Positions 34,605 to 45,520 are shown, counted from the stretch's first letter. The stretch is 64,000 nt of DNA from Lepeophtheirus salmonis (GCF_016086655.4 NC_052143.2:26303886-26367885); one strand, 5' to 3'. Program-made: numbers and translations. Notes: generated by a model from the sequence alone, not told the origin.

Positions 34605-36215
34605 TAGAAATAATTTATTTATTTTTACTACATATTATATATATAATTCCAATTCAATCTGTCGATATCAACATGTTATAAATTATAATTTATCCTCATG
34701 ATCTTAGACTAACCCAAATACAATGAAAATTCCGTCCTCAATTCAAAAATTCATTATGCCTACATTTTGAAGTAGTTTAATATACATACGAGTACATAAA
34801 TAGTTATAGAAAGTTAGAAAGCCTTTATTCTGGAATAATTTTATTATGAAACATAGTGTAGAATAATATTTCAATCTCATCTACTTCAATCTATTATTAT
34901 AAAATAGAGTATGCTAGTTTTTTAATCAGTCATATATCAAAGAATGTTTTTTTTGTGTTAATTAGAAAAAAAATTCCGTTCGAATATATATATGTATAAA
35001 AAGTGACGTTTTTCTAGTGGTACGCCAGATGATTAATCTATCAAAAGAAAAAAGGATGACAAAGGGAATGCATGTACATTGACCAATGACCATTCACAAC
35101 TTTAAAAACATTCATTCTTTCTAATCTAAAAAGATGCACTTTTTCAAAAAGAAAATGATTAAATGTTAAGATGCATTTGATAAATGGTTAGACTCTCAAG
35201 AAAGAAAATTATAGAGGTGACAAAATATTAGGGTAAAATACAATGCCACTACCATAAAGACGGTATTGGTATAATATTTTTGGTTAAAATGACACATTTG
35301 GACAACTCAACATTAATCCTACTCATTGTTTTTTTTTCTACATCCGTTGAGCTATTTAAATGATTGTCCCAAAACAATATGCCAAAAGACAAGCAAAAAA
35401 TAACTCTATATTGAGATGATTAATTTGCTAATAATCAAATGGCTTCTCTTTTTTCGTATCTGGCCTTGCTTCCGAATAATTGAACGTAATCGGTGCTGTG
35501 ATATCCTATCAATTTCTTGAATATGTCATTTACTGTTAGTTTTTCTGTCCAGAGTTTAATCATGAACAAATGATCCTGTGGAGTTTCTTCGAGACGCTCC
35601 TTTCCAAATCATCATGTTGCAGACTTTTGAACTTTTGTTTACTCCTATCCTCAACTGCGTTTCCAGACTCGTACTTCTCTAATATTGAATCATCATTTCC
35701 AATATGATTGCATCATTCTAACTATAATGAATTTCAACTTATAATTCCCAGCGGCATTTCAAATAAATGGTCCTCATCGTAAATCACCATTTAAATCTTA
35801 ATCATGAGTCAAACCAAAACTAACAAATGTTACAGATTAAGTGATATTTTCCTTATATTTTTTAACCTCATGTTTTTTTTTAATTGAAAAATATGGAAAA
35901 GAGCAAAAGAGATGCGTTTATTACTCTCTTCTACGGGGCATTGCAAAAGACAGTGAGTAACAAATCCAAAAATAATATTCTCATATAAGGGATTGTATTA
36001 TTTTTGTTGTAAAAAGATCCAATCTTTTTAGCTTTGTTTACAAACTAATATGAATTTTTTTAAGCTGTGCTCAATTAATAGCAACTTATAAAGGGTACAT
36101 GTATCTAATTACATAGAAAAATCCAAAAAACATATAATTTTTCTAGGAACAATAAAACGGCACAATAAAGAAACAAGACAAATAAAAACCATAGTTCATT
36201 AAAAATTTTAAACAA
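34605..36215. other. AT-rich intergenic stretch with one unplaced open stretch
   Basis: Mostly AT-rich noise. On the minus strand around 35640-35430 two overlapping frames are open for about 40-55 codons each (ILEKYESGNAVEDRSKQK in one; LWTEKLTVNDIFKKL in the other). They have hydrophilic composition unlike the surroundings. It may be a frameshifted remnant of some coding sequence; I cannot name it. Confidence 0.4.
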
Positions 36216-36219
36216 TTTA

Positions 36220-36600
36220 TTGGAATGTTTAAAATAGATGCACCAATTTCCATTTTCTTTGCTTTGATTGCATACACACAGTACTGTAATTTTACGATTA
36301 CTGTATGCAAGTTTACTTTACTTTTTGATATTATAACAATAAATCCTGTCGCTTTATTGACCTTCCAAAAACCACTTTTAGTTCTTCTGCCAATGTGTCA
36401 TATATTGGCTGCAGTGTTTTACACTCATATACAATATGAGATGTTGTTTCTTTCTCTTCCCTACAAAAATAGTCAAGTTTTTTGTTGCTTAAAAAAGCTG
36501 ACACTTTCAGGGTTCCACTAATCACACGGTAATAAAACCATTTTTCAGATCGTGCTAGCAATGGGTTCTGAAAGCTATTACCGGCTTTTCATGCAGTTAA
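36220..36600 (-). pseudogene. LINE ORF2 C-terminal fragment
   Basis: The minus-strand frame 36561-36331 begins 'KWFYYRVISGTLKVSAFLS' and continues 'CREEKETTSHIVYECKTLQP'. The segment 'xYCxxEKETxxHLLxECxxxxxxW' is the zinc-binding-like C-terminal domain found after the reverse transcriptase in several LINE clades. Here only two of the usual Cys/His pairs remain readable (C, H, C). It could belong to the same LINE family as 25060-26110, which lacks this end, but orientation and distance show they are separate insertions. The plus-strand frame at the same place is its antisense shadow. Confidence 0.7.
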
Positions 36601-36604
36601 CTGT

Positions 36605-37000
36605 ATTTTTCTCCTCTTTAAAACATTCTTAATCAGTGTTAGTGATGATTCACACCACATTTATCTTATCGATACAACTTTTATCTTAGCGAGCTACTGT
36701 CTTAAATAAAGCTCCCCAGTAAAAGCGTAAGTATACCCATGTCGTATATTTGCATTTTAGAAATTTTTGTATGCGTCATCATAGCTTAAAGATTATCCCT
36801 GTAATTAAGAATATCATCCAAGAAAAAAAGCCCGGTATTTTCCAGAGAGAAGTGGGAATTTATATATAGGCACCTTTAAATGTAGCATACCTACCCATGT
36901 CTAGTTTAAAAGTATAAAAAGTATCCTTTATTGTATAAAGAGGGAGCACCAATATTTGAGTTTACATAAATTACTTATTCTTGAACTTAACCCATAGTTG
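36605..37000. other. AT-rich gap
   Basis: Between the LINE fragment and the ORF at 37006. No gene or element recognised. Confidence 0.4.
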
Positions 37001-37005
37001 GAATA

Positions 37006-37245
37006 TTGGAGATTAAAACAATGACAAGATACGGAAGAGTTCCAAAACTTAGACATTTCAAGATAGAAATAACGCGCGGACAAACTTATATATTGTATCC
37101 GAAGAAATCACAAAATGTCAACTTTTTTGTCAATGATCAGGAGAATTTTATCCAATCAGAATTGCGTGTTGTTTACTCATATAAGTTTGTACACAAAACT
37201 GTCGATAGTGCCGTCGACTGGTGCCAAAATAATACAACTCCCTGA
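37006..37245 (+). CDS. Unassigned 79-codon ORF (possible gene or transposon fragment)
   Basis: The frame from 37006 (or the second ATG at 37021, preceded by 'aaaaca') encodes a hydrophilic protein. Its N-terminal half is basic (TRYGRVPKLRHFKIEITRG). The middle is 'LYPKKSQNVNFFVNDQ' and the end is 'SYKFVHKTVDSAVDWCQNN'. Composition is balanced (Lys, Arg, Asp, Gln, Val), unlike the Phe/Ile/Tyr-rich chance frames elsewhere in this AT-rich window. No family was recognised and there is no signal peptide or membrane segment. It could be an exon, a transposase scrap or chance. No splice sites or poly-A signal were convincingly placed. Confidence 0.3.
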   Translation: MEIKTMTRYGRVPKLRHFKIEITRGQTYILYPKKSQNVNFFVNDQENFIQSELRVVYSYKFVHKTVDSAVDWCQNNTTP

Positions 37246-37691
37246 ATGATAATATTATTTAATATTAATATTTATATATTAAATAAGTATGTCTGTGCAT
37301 GTGTTTCCCCTGGAATCACTGCCAATCCAGTAAATGTGTTTCGCTAAAAAATTTTATGTAGCTTTTAAGGCTCTAGAGACGGTGAGGTAAAAAAATATGT
37401 CGTTAAGGCCATAGTGTCCTTATAATATCATTTTTCTAAAACCGAATTTTTTGATCAACAAACTACTAATTCATATAAATAAAAAAAACAAAAAAACCCG
37501 TAAAATTTCAAGAATTTTTCTTGCTGCATGTTGGTATCCATTGCACACTTTTTTTAAAGAGATAATAAGGGTAAAGAAGAAAAACAAGGAGAAGTAATAT
37601 GACAAAGGATTTTTAGCACAACATGACAGTTGAGTGAATGAGAGTTCAACGGTCGGTGCTTGAATATTTTTCATTTTCTAAACCTTATAAT

Positions 37692-38143
37692 TAGTGATCA
37701 ACACCATGTGTATTTTGGGCATTATAAAAAAGACAACGAAAATCCGCACGTTAACACTGATTTTTTGAAGAATTTTATGTAGGAGAAATGCTTAGCTGTC
37801 ATGAAGTTGTATTAAATCAGCTTTGAAAAGGAAAGAGGGAGAGAAGGAAATATACAAGGACATGGGCAATAATCACTCCGATATCGATCCTCAATTCTAC
37901 TCTGAGTCCAACAAGGACATACAATTATAACTCCACAACAAATCCTCGAGGTTACTCTCCGTCTTTTATGAGCAATCGAATGTTCAATCATGTTTTGAAT
38001 ATAATCTAATTTAAAAGTAAGGAAGTTCACTACTCAATAATTAAATTATAATGGAAACAGCTAAGAAAATGAAAATTCATTCTTCTGATTACCAATTTCA
38101 AAAAAGCCGAGTAATTAAAAAATACACACGATTTACATAACTG
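37692..38143 (+). repeat. hAT-type MITE family A, copy 7 (perfect 8-bp TSD)
   Basis: The 452-bp element is bounded by tagtgatcaacacc and, inward from the right, cagttatgtaaatc. It is flanked by the identical 8-mer cttataat at 37684-37691 and 38144-38151. Core words include 'cctcaattctactctgag', 'tccaacaaggacatacaatt' and 'ggttactctccg'. This copy fixes the boundaries and the hAT-type target duplication of the family. It carries no conserved ORF. Confidence 0.9.
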
Positions 38144-38154
38144 CTTATAATCTC

Positions 38155-38880
38155 CGTTAAAAAATAGTTTGCAAAGATACATAACAACATGCTATTTTTT
38201 GTTTTATATGAAGCAAATGAGTTTTGAAGAAGGTTTAGTTTCTTAATGTCCCGATAATTACCGGGCAAACCTATTCTAATATGTATGATTTGTAAATTCA
38301 AAATTATATTTGGGGACCAAGAAAAAAAAAAGATTACCTCTTTTTAACTTATTTATGTTACGCCCTTAAACTACATTCATACAGTCCCAACACCTTGTGA
38401 GAAATATATATATAATTCAGTTAGCTCGTGCCTCATTTAAGATAAATTGTGTGGCTGTAAGACAAGGACAAGGACATCAATGTTAGATATTAAGTTACGT
38501 ATTATGAAAAAAACACTATATTAACTTTATATCACATATGTTATATGGGTTTTTATTGTGAAAATGTTACGTATTTCATTTACAGAACTCATCATTATAA
38601 CCCTATCTGCAATTCCAAAATTTATACAGTTTCTTGAAAGAATTAAACTCCTTGTTTAATCCTAACAAAGAATAATTAAGGATTTATTATGTCAATTTGT
38701 TTATTTTTGTTAGGAGCAAATAAAAAGTTCAATCCATATTCATAAAACAAAGTTTGTCAGTTTCCATGTACACTCTTGAGTAATTATAGTAACATCAACT
38801 ATTTCTTACTTCAAACTAAAATAATTTTTATAATGAAACTAGAGCCATTTTATTATGTTACCAGAAGATACAATTTGAGT
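38155..38880. other. AT-rich intergenic stretch
   Basis: No recognised gene; the 67-codon minus frame at 38098-38301 overlaps the MITE end and has no motif. Confidence 0.45.
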
Positions 38881-38888
38881 ATTCAGTT

Positions 38889-39416
38889 CAGTGAGGTTGT
38901 ACAATTTGACTGAATATAGTATCTGTTTTTTTATTGTTTCTGTCCTATGCATTCAAAATGTCGGATTAAAAAGAAAAGTGTGTGTGACCTACTCTGCACC
39001 GGTGTAAGGGCCGAAAAGGATGCAAAGACTCCAGACTCAGGATCAAAAAATTAATTATAGTCCCATACAGCCAAGAAGAACCAAAAATTCTGCAGCAACA
39101 TTTGGTTGACTTTAGCCCTGATCTCGACCCCCTAAACATAGCAATTAGGGCTTCTTGGATAATAATGTCTGTCTCACCTCTCATTCAAATTTGGATTCGT
39201 TCAGAGCCTTCATCAGACTGTGTGGTAGGTCATAGACACGGTCCTCATGATCAAGAGCTAGCAATCTGTTCGCCGGCGTGTCGAGACTGTTATTGCTTGT
39301 GAAGGAGGACATATTCAATAAAAAGTATAGCTCAATATAGTATTTAAATATATCATATAAAAATAAGAAATTTCGTAATTAGATCATGCTACTGTAAGTT
39401 TTGGGATCTCAATCTG
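38889..39416 (+). mobile_element. Tc1-type deletion derivative, family B copy 2
   Basis: The right terminus, read inward, is cagattgagatcccaaaact followed by 'tacagtagcat'. It matches the ends of copies 1 and 3. The left end (cagtgaggttgtac at 38889) is diverged. On the plus strand 'KKKSVCDLLCTGVRAEKDA' (N-terminal helix) is followed soon by 'KNQKFCSN' and 'FSPDLDPLN' (DDE-domain block). 'NNVCLTSHSNLDSF' and a 'LLLVKEDIF' end complete it. The middle of the transposase is deleted, as in the other copies. Non-autonomous. Confidence 0.7.
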
Positions 39417-39419
39417 CAT

Positions 39420-40030
39420 TTATGAAATTTAGAAGGAACTTTGCATGTAGCATCGATTGTGCGCTTCATATTAAAAAAAGTACACTACATAAAATATAAA
39501 AGAGTGAATGTGAAATTAGATGAGGCTTAGCAACGAGAGTGTGTAGTTAAATCTTGACAAGTTAGCAAGTTTAGCTAGAAGCTAAATTACTCCTTGGTTC
39601 ATCAAGTGGTATTTTTTTTCCAAACTGTTTTTATTATTCTTTCATTTTTGAGGAGAAAAAATCCAAGTTTTGAACGATCATGTGTTAGTTTTGAAAAACG
39701 GACGTTTTCATTGAGAGCTCTCTTAAATATTAGTAAAAGAAAGTTTTCCTTTTCTTTGATCCCTAATAAATCCTTGATAATACTGATAGTACCATAATAA
39801 AGAAGTTAGTTGTGGAAATATTGTTTGTGCTGCATTTTAAGAAATAAAATACATTTAACTCAGAATGTAAATACCAATCGAAAAGCAATGCATAAGTATA
39901 TTTAATGCTCCTGAAGTATAATTTCCATTTTAAGAAGCAAGGATAAATTGCAATAATATAACTGATGAATCTTATTCGAAAATAGGACATGAGGGGAAAT
40001 CTATAATAAAAATAGAGTAGAAAAATGCAA
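39420..40030. other. AT-rich intergenic stretch
   Basis: No gene recognised. The 67- and 96-codon frames at 39594-39797 (plus) and 39763-40053 (minus) are Phe/Ser/Tyr-rich; I regard them as chance. Confidence 0.45.
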
Positions 40031-40036
40031 GCATTT

Positions 40037-40682
40037 GATGTCTCCGGGACCACTGTCTACGCCGTCAGCAAGTCCAAAACGTTGGGTGAGGGTTCTAGCA
40101 AAAGGCCAAAATTGTCACGGATGAGTTAAATAAAACATTCCATGCCAATTGCTTTAGTCCATAAGGGACCATGCAAAAATTCTCAGGTTTAGTCAACATA
40201 CTGTCCAGAGACCTATAAAAAAGTGGGTGGAAAGAGCCTTGTGAAGGTTGAGTGACCTCTTTTGACACCATAAATAAAGGAACCTCCCCATCTTTTCCGT
40301 TGCAAAACTCTTGTGAATGAGTCTTTGAGTTCTTTTGATCTCTTTTTTGATACTTTTGGCCCCCTACAGTCCTGATGCAAACCACCTCGACTTCATCTTT
40401 TGGGTGCATGTCAAGGGGAACCAAACACTGAGGCCCTCAAAGCTATTGTCAGCCAGCACTGGGATACCATGAGAGAGGACTACATTCCCAGAGGGTACCA
40501 GGCCTTCCGCCTGGAATACATCAATGCCACTAAGAACGGTTACATTAATGATTAAGAGAGATCACACACAATTTATGTATAGTATTAATTTTGTTGAAAG
40601 TATATTGCTAGTTAATAAATTAAATCTTGTTGAAGTATAAAATTCAAAGATTTTAATGGACGAATCGGTTCTTATATTGATA
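40037..40682 (+). pseudogene. Mariner transposase relic (same family as 14.1 and 56.4 kb)
   Basis: 'TVYAVSKSKTLGEG' (helix-turn-helix) and 'SLVKVERPLLTP' (linker before the catalytic domain) are followed by 'CKTLVNE'. Then come a 'PDANHLDFIFWVH' trace of the 'SPDxNPLDYxxW' block and EALKAIVSQHWDTMREDY with 'RGYQAF', the C-terminal helices. The first Asp motif ('FSDEK'-like) and second ('QDGAPAH'-like) are lost by deletion. The 3' end 'gattttaatggac' matches the terminus of the 56-kb copy. Continuous across the point where the 14-kb copy is split. Confidence 0.8.
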
Positions 40683-40689
40683 ATCTGTT

Positions 40690-41435
40690 AAATCTGATAT
40701 CTGTTAAACACTCTAAATACTCATAGAACTTTCTTTTCTATAACTCAACTCTATCTCAATAGTTCTCTCAATTCTTACATTTTATAAATGTAAGAATTGA
40801 GGATTGACATTGAAGGCATTCCTGTCTAGGTATTTATTTGCTTTAAATAAAAACATTCCTTATAGTTAATTTAATCGAATGTATCTAAAATATACATATT
40901 ATGTAAGGACATACAACAATAAAGTAGTTGGATATCTATTTAGAAAAATAAATATTTATATTTACTAAAGGTTTCTTGTTCCCAAAATTTGTATTTTTTT
41001 TTCTCATGATTAATCTAAATAATTTATTTGATATGTTTCCCTAATAAATAATATTATAATAAATATTTTTATGGATCATATGCACACAAAATGATTTAAA
41101 AAGAAGAAGCTTTCGTGTATCTAGTATTTGATTGTACTTCTGTGGGTACAAAATATTTTCATGATAACATTGATTACTCTTTACCAATGTATTTTTTATT
41201 CAATAAACAATATTAGCCATGATTAGTAGTAATCATTATTTTACTCATAATGAATTGCTCAAGCGATATAACTATAGATTAAAAGAGTCTAATTGACTGA
41301 ATTTCTTCTGGATAGAGAACTAATAGTTAATTACACATATTTTTTGATAAGAAGAGTATAACTATGTGTAGAAATAGAGTAGCATAAAATATGATCTGCC
41401 AGTATGCTATTAAAAAGAAACCAAAAAATGAGATG
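40690..41435. other. AT-rich intergenic stretch with a strong hairpin
   Basis: No gene recognised; contains the 35-nt perfect hairpin at 40767-40801 (listed separately). Confidence 0.5.
40767..40801. other. Perfect 16-bp hairpin with 3-nt loop
   Basis: The arms ctcaattcttacattt and aaatgtaagaattgag are exact reverse complements separated by 'tat'. No T-run or gene follows, so a transcription terminator role is not indicated. It is more likely a replication or repair inversion or the remains of a small palindromic element. Confidence 0.8.
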
Positions 41436-41440
41436 GTATC

Positions 41441-41675
41441 GTGTGTTGTAACGATCCTTATTTAGGCCTGAAGATTGCAGTCTCGCCCAGTTTAGTCCCG
41501 TATATTAGTCCTAAAAATGAAAAAGTTTGGTCCTTGATGATGTCGATCAACTTTATTTCTTCTTTTTAATCCATTCTTGTACAGACTGTTCAAAGGATCG
41601 GTCCGAAGGACTGATAGCACCGGTCCTAAGACTGGAGTGGACTACACTAAATTAATAAGGACTGACACAACACTA
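41441..41675. repeat. hAT-like MITE family D, copy 2
   Basis: The left end tgtgttgtaacgatcctta and the right end, inward tagtgttgtgtcagtcctta, match family D copy 1. Internal words 'ggtcctaagactgg', 'ggatcggtccgaaggac' and 'agtttagtccc' give the same GGTCC-rich subterminal zones. About 235 bp; no target duplication detected. Confidence 0.65.
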
Positions 41676-41689
41676 TTCCTGACCATTTG

Positions 41690-41945
41690 AAGCATAGTTT
41701 GAAGGAGAATATTCAAGCTGTCATAGAATTTGAATAGATCATCTGTAAGCAGCTGTAAGAAGGAAGACATTACACAGAAATACTGTATCTAGCAAGGTGA
41801 TAGAGATGAATTCCACTGATGTCAAGACTCAATTTTACTCCGAGTCCAACAATGACTAACACTTATAACTCCCCAAGAATTCATCAGTGTTACTTTTCCA
41901 TCATTAATAAGAACACGTATACTATTGATTACCTGTTTACAATTA
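41690..41945 (+). repeat. hAT-type MITE family A, copy 8 (partial)
   Basis: The core 'caagactcaattttactcc' with 'gagtccaacaatgac' and 'ataactccccaagaattc' matches the family. Both termini are missing or unrecognisable. It adjoins the right end of family D copy 2. Confidence 0.6.
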
Positions 41946-41949
41946 CCCT

Positions 41950-44055
41950 TATTAGGATTAACAACAAATAAAATTTTTGCAAGTATCATAGGTCATGGTT
42001 TATACTACTCTCTGTATAAGATATGACATAGAACGTGTGTGATACTTTTTCTAGTTGGTAATCTGAACCTATAACTTTCGAGGCTAGTATCATTATTTGT
42101 TAATCTTGAAGATAGAACATCCTAGAATCGGTTATTTTTTTTAAATATTAGAAACCACTCACAAACGAGGAACTGTTATTCGTAGTTTAAGAGTATTGGT
42201 ATTATTTTTGAAATTTAAAAAAATTAACTTCCCCATCCTGTGAAGTAAAGGCTTGTGTAAGTGTATATCTATAATTTTCAAAGTTATAGCTATATACGAG
42301 TAGAGAAGATTTTAAAATAATGTTGTCTTACAATAATGATATGAGTCAAGTATATTGTTTCCTATGAACTTCAAATTCAAAACTTCTTCTGTTTTTAAAC
42401 ACCTATGTAGCTACTACATTAACCCTTTTGATCTTTGGTTTCATCAAGGAATGTCAATCAATTAATGTTTATATTTACAATGGGTATTAAGGCACTTCAT
42501 TGCCTCATCACAGTGAATCTTCCAAAGTGAGATCAACAATTCCACGAAAGTGGATTTATGGTAGTTTTAATGTAGAAACCTAGCATGTATCCAAGAGTTT
42601 GAGATGAACTCACATACTTAACTAAGATAGTAGTACGACTGTATAACAAAAAAAAAAAAAAAAAAAGAAGCTATTTGTGATTAAGTTAGGAAGCTTCTTC
42701 ACTTGATTTGAGGCCAATCTAAAGTTATTTAATAATGACGATAGGCCTGACATAATTCATATAAGAACTTGAAATTATCTCGCTATCCAGGAGTTTTCGC
42801 TTCTGTTAATATCATACATTGCAACTTGGATACAATATTTTCGAAGGGACTCGTAGTTCGTTAATATATTTTTTAATAAATGAGTAACTCAATTCAGGTT
42901 TTGTTGATGGCTCGTGGATAAGAAAATTCTTGGTGTGTTTCAATAGGCTATCGATATTGTGGCCTCTAAACGCCTTCGCATATGACATTGTCTTATATAC
43001 GCTTTACAATTTCATTCGTATGCCTAGTAATTACTACTTTCGTGTCGCAGATTATCATGCAAATATTTTTCAGGTAATGTAGTCATCAATGAACTAATTA
43101 AATTCATTGTATATAGCCTTAGACGAACCATTTTTACATTTTAAGACACCAAGTTGGATGTATAAGTATTCGTTTTTCTAACAGAACTACATGATATTTT
43201 TCTCCAATTATTCTACTGCCATCTATTAGTCGTTTTCATATGGGTATTGATTTTAGAAGTGCATTTTTGCCCGTAGAATAACTATCCTTGATTCCACTGC
43301 TAATATGGCTCCAGTAGAATTCCTTGTCTTTCAAGCATTTCCGTTAACCATTTACGTTGGTTAAGTTAGGAACTTAATTTTCTTATGGATTTTTGTTTTA
43401 TTATACAGACTGATGAGTTTTCTTAATTAGAACCCAGGGGGATAAAGGAAAATCAGGAATTACATTTCAAAGCAATTATTTATCTGTAATCATAATTTTG
43501 ATACCATCTTATCATTACTTGTCACTGCGGAATAAAAAATATTAGATACCAATAATTAAAGGATTTGTTGTCAGCCATCCGAGCATGATTTGTAAGTCGA
43601 TCATCCATTCCATATTAAAGTTTCGAAAAAGGAGGAAGATTTTTCTTCCCAAGTGACAAATACATAATTCACTAAATAATTAAAATGGTACATATTGAAT
43701 GACGTATCTCAATGGACAATACACTCGGAAGATTTAATTCTCTTAATGTCAATGTGTGAAGGTTTACACTGGAGTTGTTCTGTAACTATGGCCGCTCAAC
43801 GTTGGGCCTAATGTGTTTGACTGGTGTTGATCTGAAGACAATAATTCTGCTCATAGTGGATAGATTTCAACAATTATTACGTCAAAGGATGAACAAAACA
43901 CCAACTTTAACTTATATTCATTCAAAATCTTATTTTAATACAAAATAAAAGTTTGGTGCTCTGGTGCAGCCTTCAAAATAGCGCCCCTGCCAAGCAGCAA
44001 AACCGATTTTGTTTTAATTTTGGTAGAACATGTCAAAAGTTATATTTTCAAATAT
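41950..44055. other. Intergenic stretch, no gene recognised
   Basis: About 2.1 kb. A 19-nt poly-A run lies at 42648-42666. The stretch 42900-43370 is less AT-biased and may be old coding DNA of a mobile element on the minus strand, but I could not place any motif. Confidence 0.4.
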
Positions 44056-44302
44056 AAGCAAAATATGGAGTTGGATCTTAATGGGATCACTTCCAATGAG
44101 AGCATTAACTAGAGTATATAGAGCCACTTTTATAGTATATTACTATTATTGTTATATATTTAAACTCGTACTTTATTTAATATATATATTTTCTGCTGAT
44201 TAATGAAATAAATTATGATTTTTCTTTAAATATAATATAATTTGACCCTTTAGGTATTTTATTAAATAAAACTATAAATAACTTATTAGCATAGGATCAA
44301 AA

Positions 44303-44509
44303 ATGACCGAAATAACAACTCATCAAATTTACCGTCATGTTATTGCATCTATTTTATGTAACCCTGCATTATCTCCGTGCGACTTTCCTACTTCTGATGC
44401 ATTCAGACTTACTGATAAATATGAAAATATATTACTCGACAAATTTAATAACAACAAAATTGACGAGTTAGAATTTCAACAGTGGGTATCCACTGATAGA
44501 TGTGAATGA
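44303..44509 (+). pseudogene. Transposase-like fragment, N-terminal part
   Basis: The 68-codon frame starts within the left inverted repeat (ATG at 44303, 'MTEITTHQIYRHVIASILCN'). It runs to 'EFQQWVSTDRCE' before a stop. 'QWVSTDRCxLxT' recalls a widespread but poorly named animal transposase-like family, in which it is followed by an 'FIxxFxxKLxxLxxHxFIAKxQ' segment. The next bases in another frame read 'FIERFSQKPVKLAKDD', consistent with that. The corresponding stretch of the right inverted repeat reads antisense. Family assignment is from memory of the motif. Confidence 0.55.
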
Positions 44510-44630
44510 ACTTATACAGTACTACCAAGACAATAATTTATTGAGCGTTTCTCTCAAAAACCAGTCAAGCTGGCCAAAGACGACTAAATTGCAAAGGCCC
44601 TAGTAATTTCTTAAGAAAAAAGAAATTACA

Positions 44631-44846
44631 ATGGAAGAAGTTGCGGTAATTGATGACTTTTCAAAAAATTACAGTTTTACTGTCGAGGATGGGGTTCAGG
44701 CATTTTACTGGAACAAGCACAGGCAGCAATATATGCTTAGGTTTACTATTTTTACTATTTATAAAATTACTATTATAAAAATTTTGGTAGGCTATGCCAC
44801 AACTCTTGCACTATTATATCTGATAAGAACCATCAAAATGTTGTAG
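44631..44846 (+). pseudogene. Transposase-like fragment, catalytic-entry part
   Basis: The frame begins 'MEEVAVIDDFSKNYSF' and continues 'TVEDGVQAFYWN', matching the recurrent 'DFAENYSFVVQDxxQxFHWN' motif of the same transposase-like family. The Asp of that motif is expected to be catalytic. Here the conserved Asp-Phe pair is kept but 'AEN' reads 'SKN' and 'VQD' reads 'VED'. After 'YMLRF' the frame drifts into Ile/Thr-rich noncoding-like sequence, showing a deletion. The continuation expected in the family ('HPFVIYY', 'ISD', 'DGAAxQYKN') is absent. Confidence 0.6.
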
Positions 44847-45290
44847 CCTTACATTTATAACAGAAACAATTAAATTATTTAACCGAAAAATTGAGTAATA
44901 ATAAAAAATATATTACTTTTCCGATAGATGTGCCACCAATATCGAAACTATATAGCTTTCGAAAACCCTCACGTTTCACCAAAAGGATATTCAATTGTTG
45001 TTTACGATTGTTATGAAGGTAAATTTTATGAGTTGTTATTTCGGTCATTTTTGATCCTATGGTAATAAGATATTTAATTCTTATTTAATAAAATATCTAA
45101 ATTTTCAATTATATTATACTTAAAAAAGAATTATAATTTATTTCATCAATGAGCAGAAAATATATTTATTATAAAAAGTACGAGTTTTAATATATAACAA
45201 TAATACCAATATGCTATAAAAGCACCTCTATATACTCTAAATAATGCTCTCATTAGAAGTGATCCCATTAAGATCCCACTCTAAATTTTA

Positions 45291-45520
45291 GATGGCGTAA
45301 AGGCTATCTTCTACTGTATTGAGGAGCGCCTGAATAACATTGAGGATCTCGGAGAAGCCCAGATGATTTTTCGTCATTTTTCTGTATAGAATCCGATTTT
45401 GCTGCTACGGTGGTCATATTCAAGATTCATGGTCCTTAGTTTATTTTGATAAACTATGGTAATTAAATTGTTTTCAATATCAAATCTATACAAAATTGTT
45501 TAATTCTTTCATTTTAGTAT
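45291..45520 (+). pseudogene. Heavily deleted Tc1 relic (same family as 10.57 kb)
   Basis: 'SSTVLRSA' with 'TLRISEKPR' corresponds to 'SSTVIRSAW' and 'VRILGKPPR' in the 10.6-kb copy. A 'GGHIQDSW'-like end and the 3' noncoding words 'ggtaatta', 'atacaaaattg', 'cattttagta' also match. Almost the whole DDE domain is missing. Confidence 0.6.

Larger units (their letters stand above)
44061..45290 (+). mobile_element. DNA transposon relic with ~270-bp terminal inverted repeats
   Basis: The left arm 44061-44335 and right arm 45023-45290 are reverse complements at high identity. Shared words, each with its complement in the right arm, include ggatcttaatgggatcactt, gagagcatta, agagtatatagag, ttattgttatatatt, ataggatcaaaaatgaccga and aataacaactcat. 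The inner 0.7 kb holds two broken plus-strand transposase frames (44303-44509 and 44631-44846). Total length is about 1.23 kb, so most of the transposase is deleted. The right arm abuts a Tc1 scrap at 45290. No convincing target duplication was found. Confidence 0.85.

Noticed and set aside
36225..36521. 98-codon plus-strand ORF, hydrophobic
   Set aside because: Antisense to the LINE C-terminal fragment, which has the recognisable CxxEKETxxHxxxEC motif on the minus strand.
39763..40053. 96-codon minus-strand ORF rich in Tyr/Phe/Ser
   Set aside because: Composition matches AT-rich noise, with no motif, and it overlaps the mariner start.
40095..40424. 109-codon minus-strand ORF
   Set aside because: Antisense shadow of the mariner relic; the sense strand shows VERPLLTP and the C-terminal helices. 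The same shadow recurs at 56542-56832 and 17579-17830.
42900..43370. Possible BEL/Pao or Gypsy polymerase remnant on the minus strand
   Set aside because: Slightly less AT-biased, but no RT, RNase H or integrase motif could be placed.
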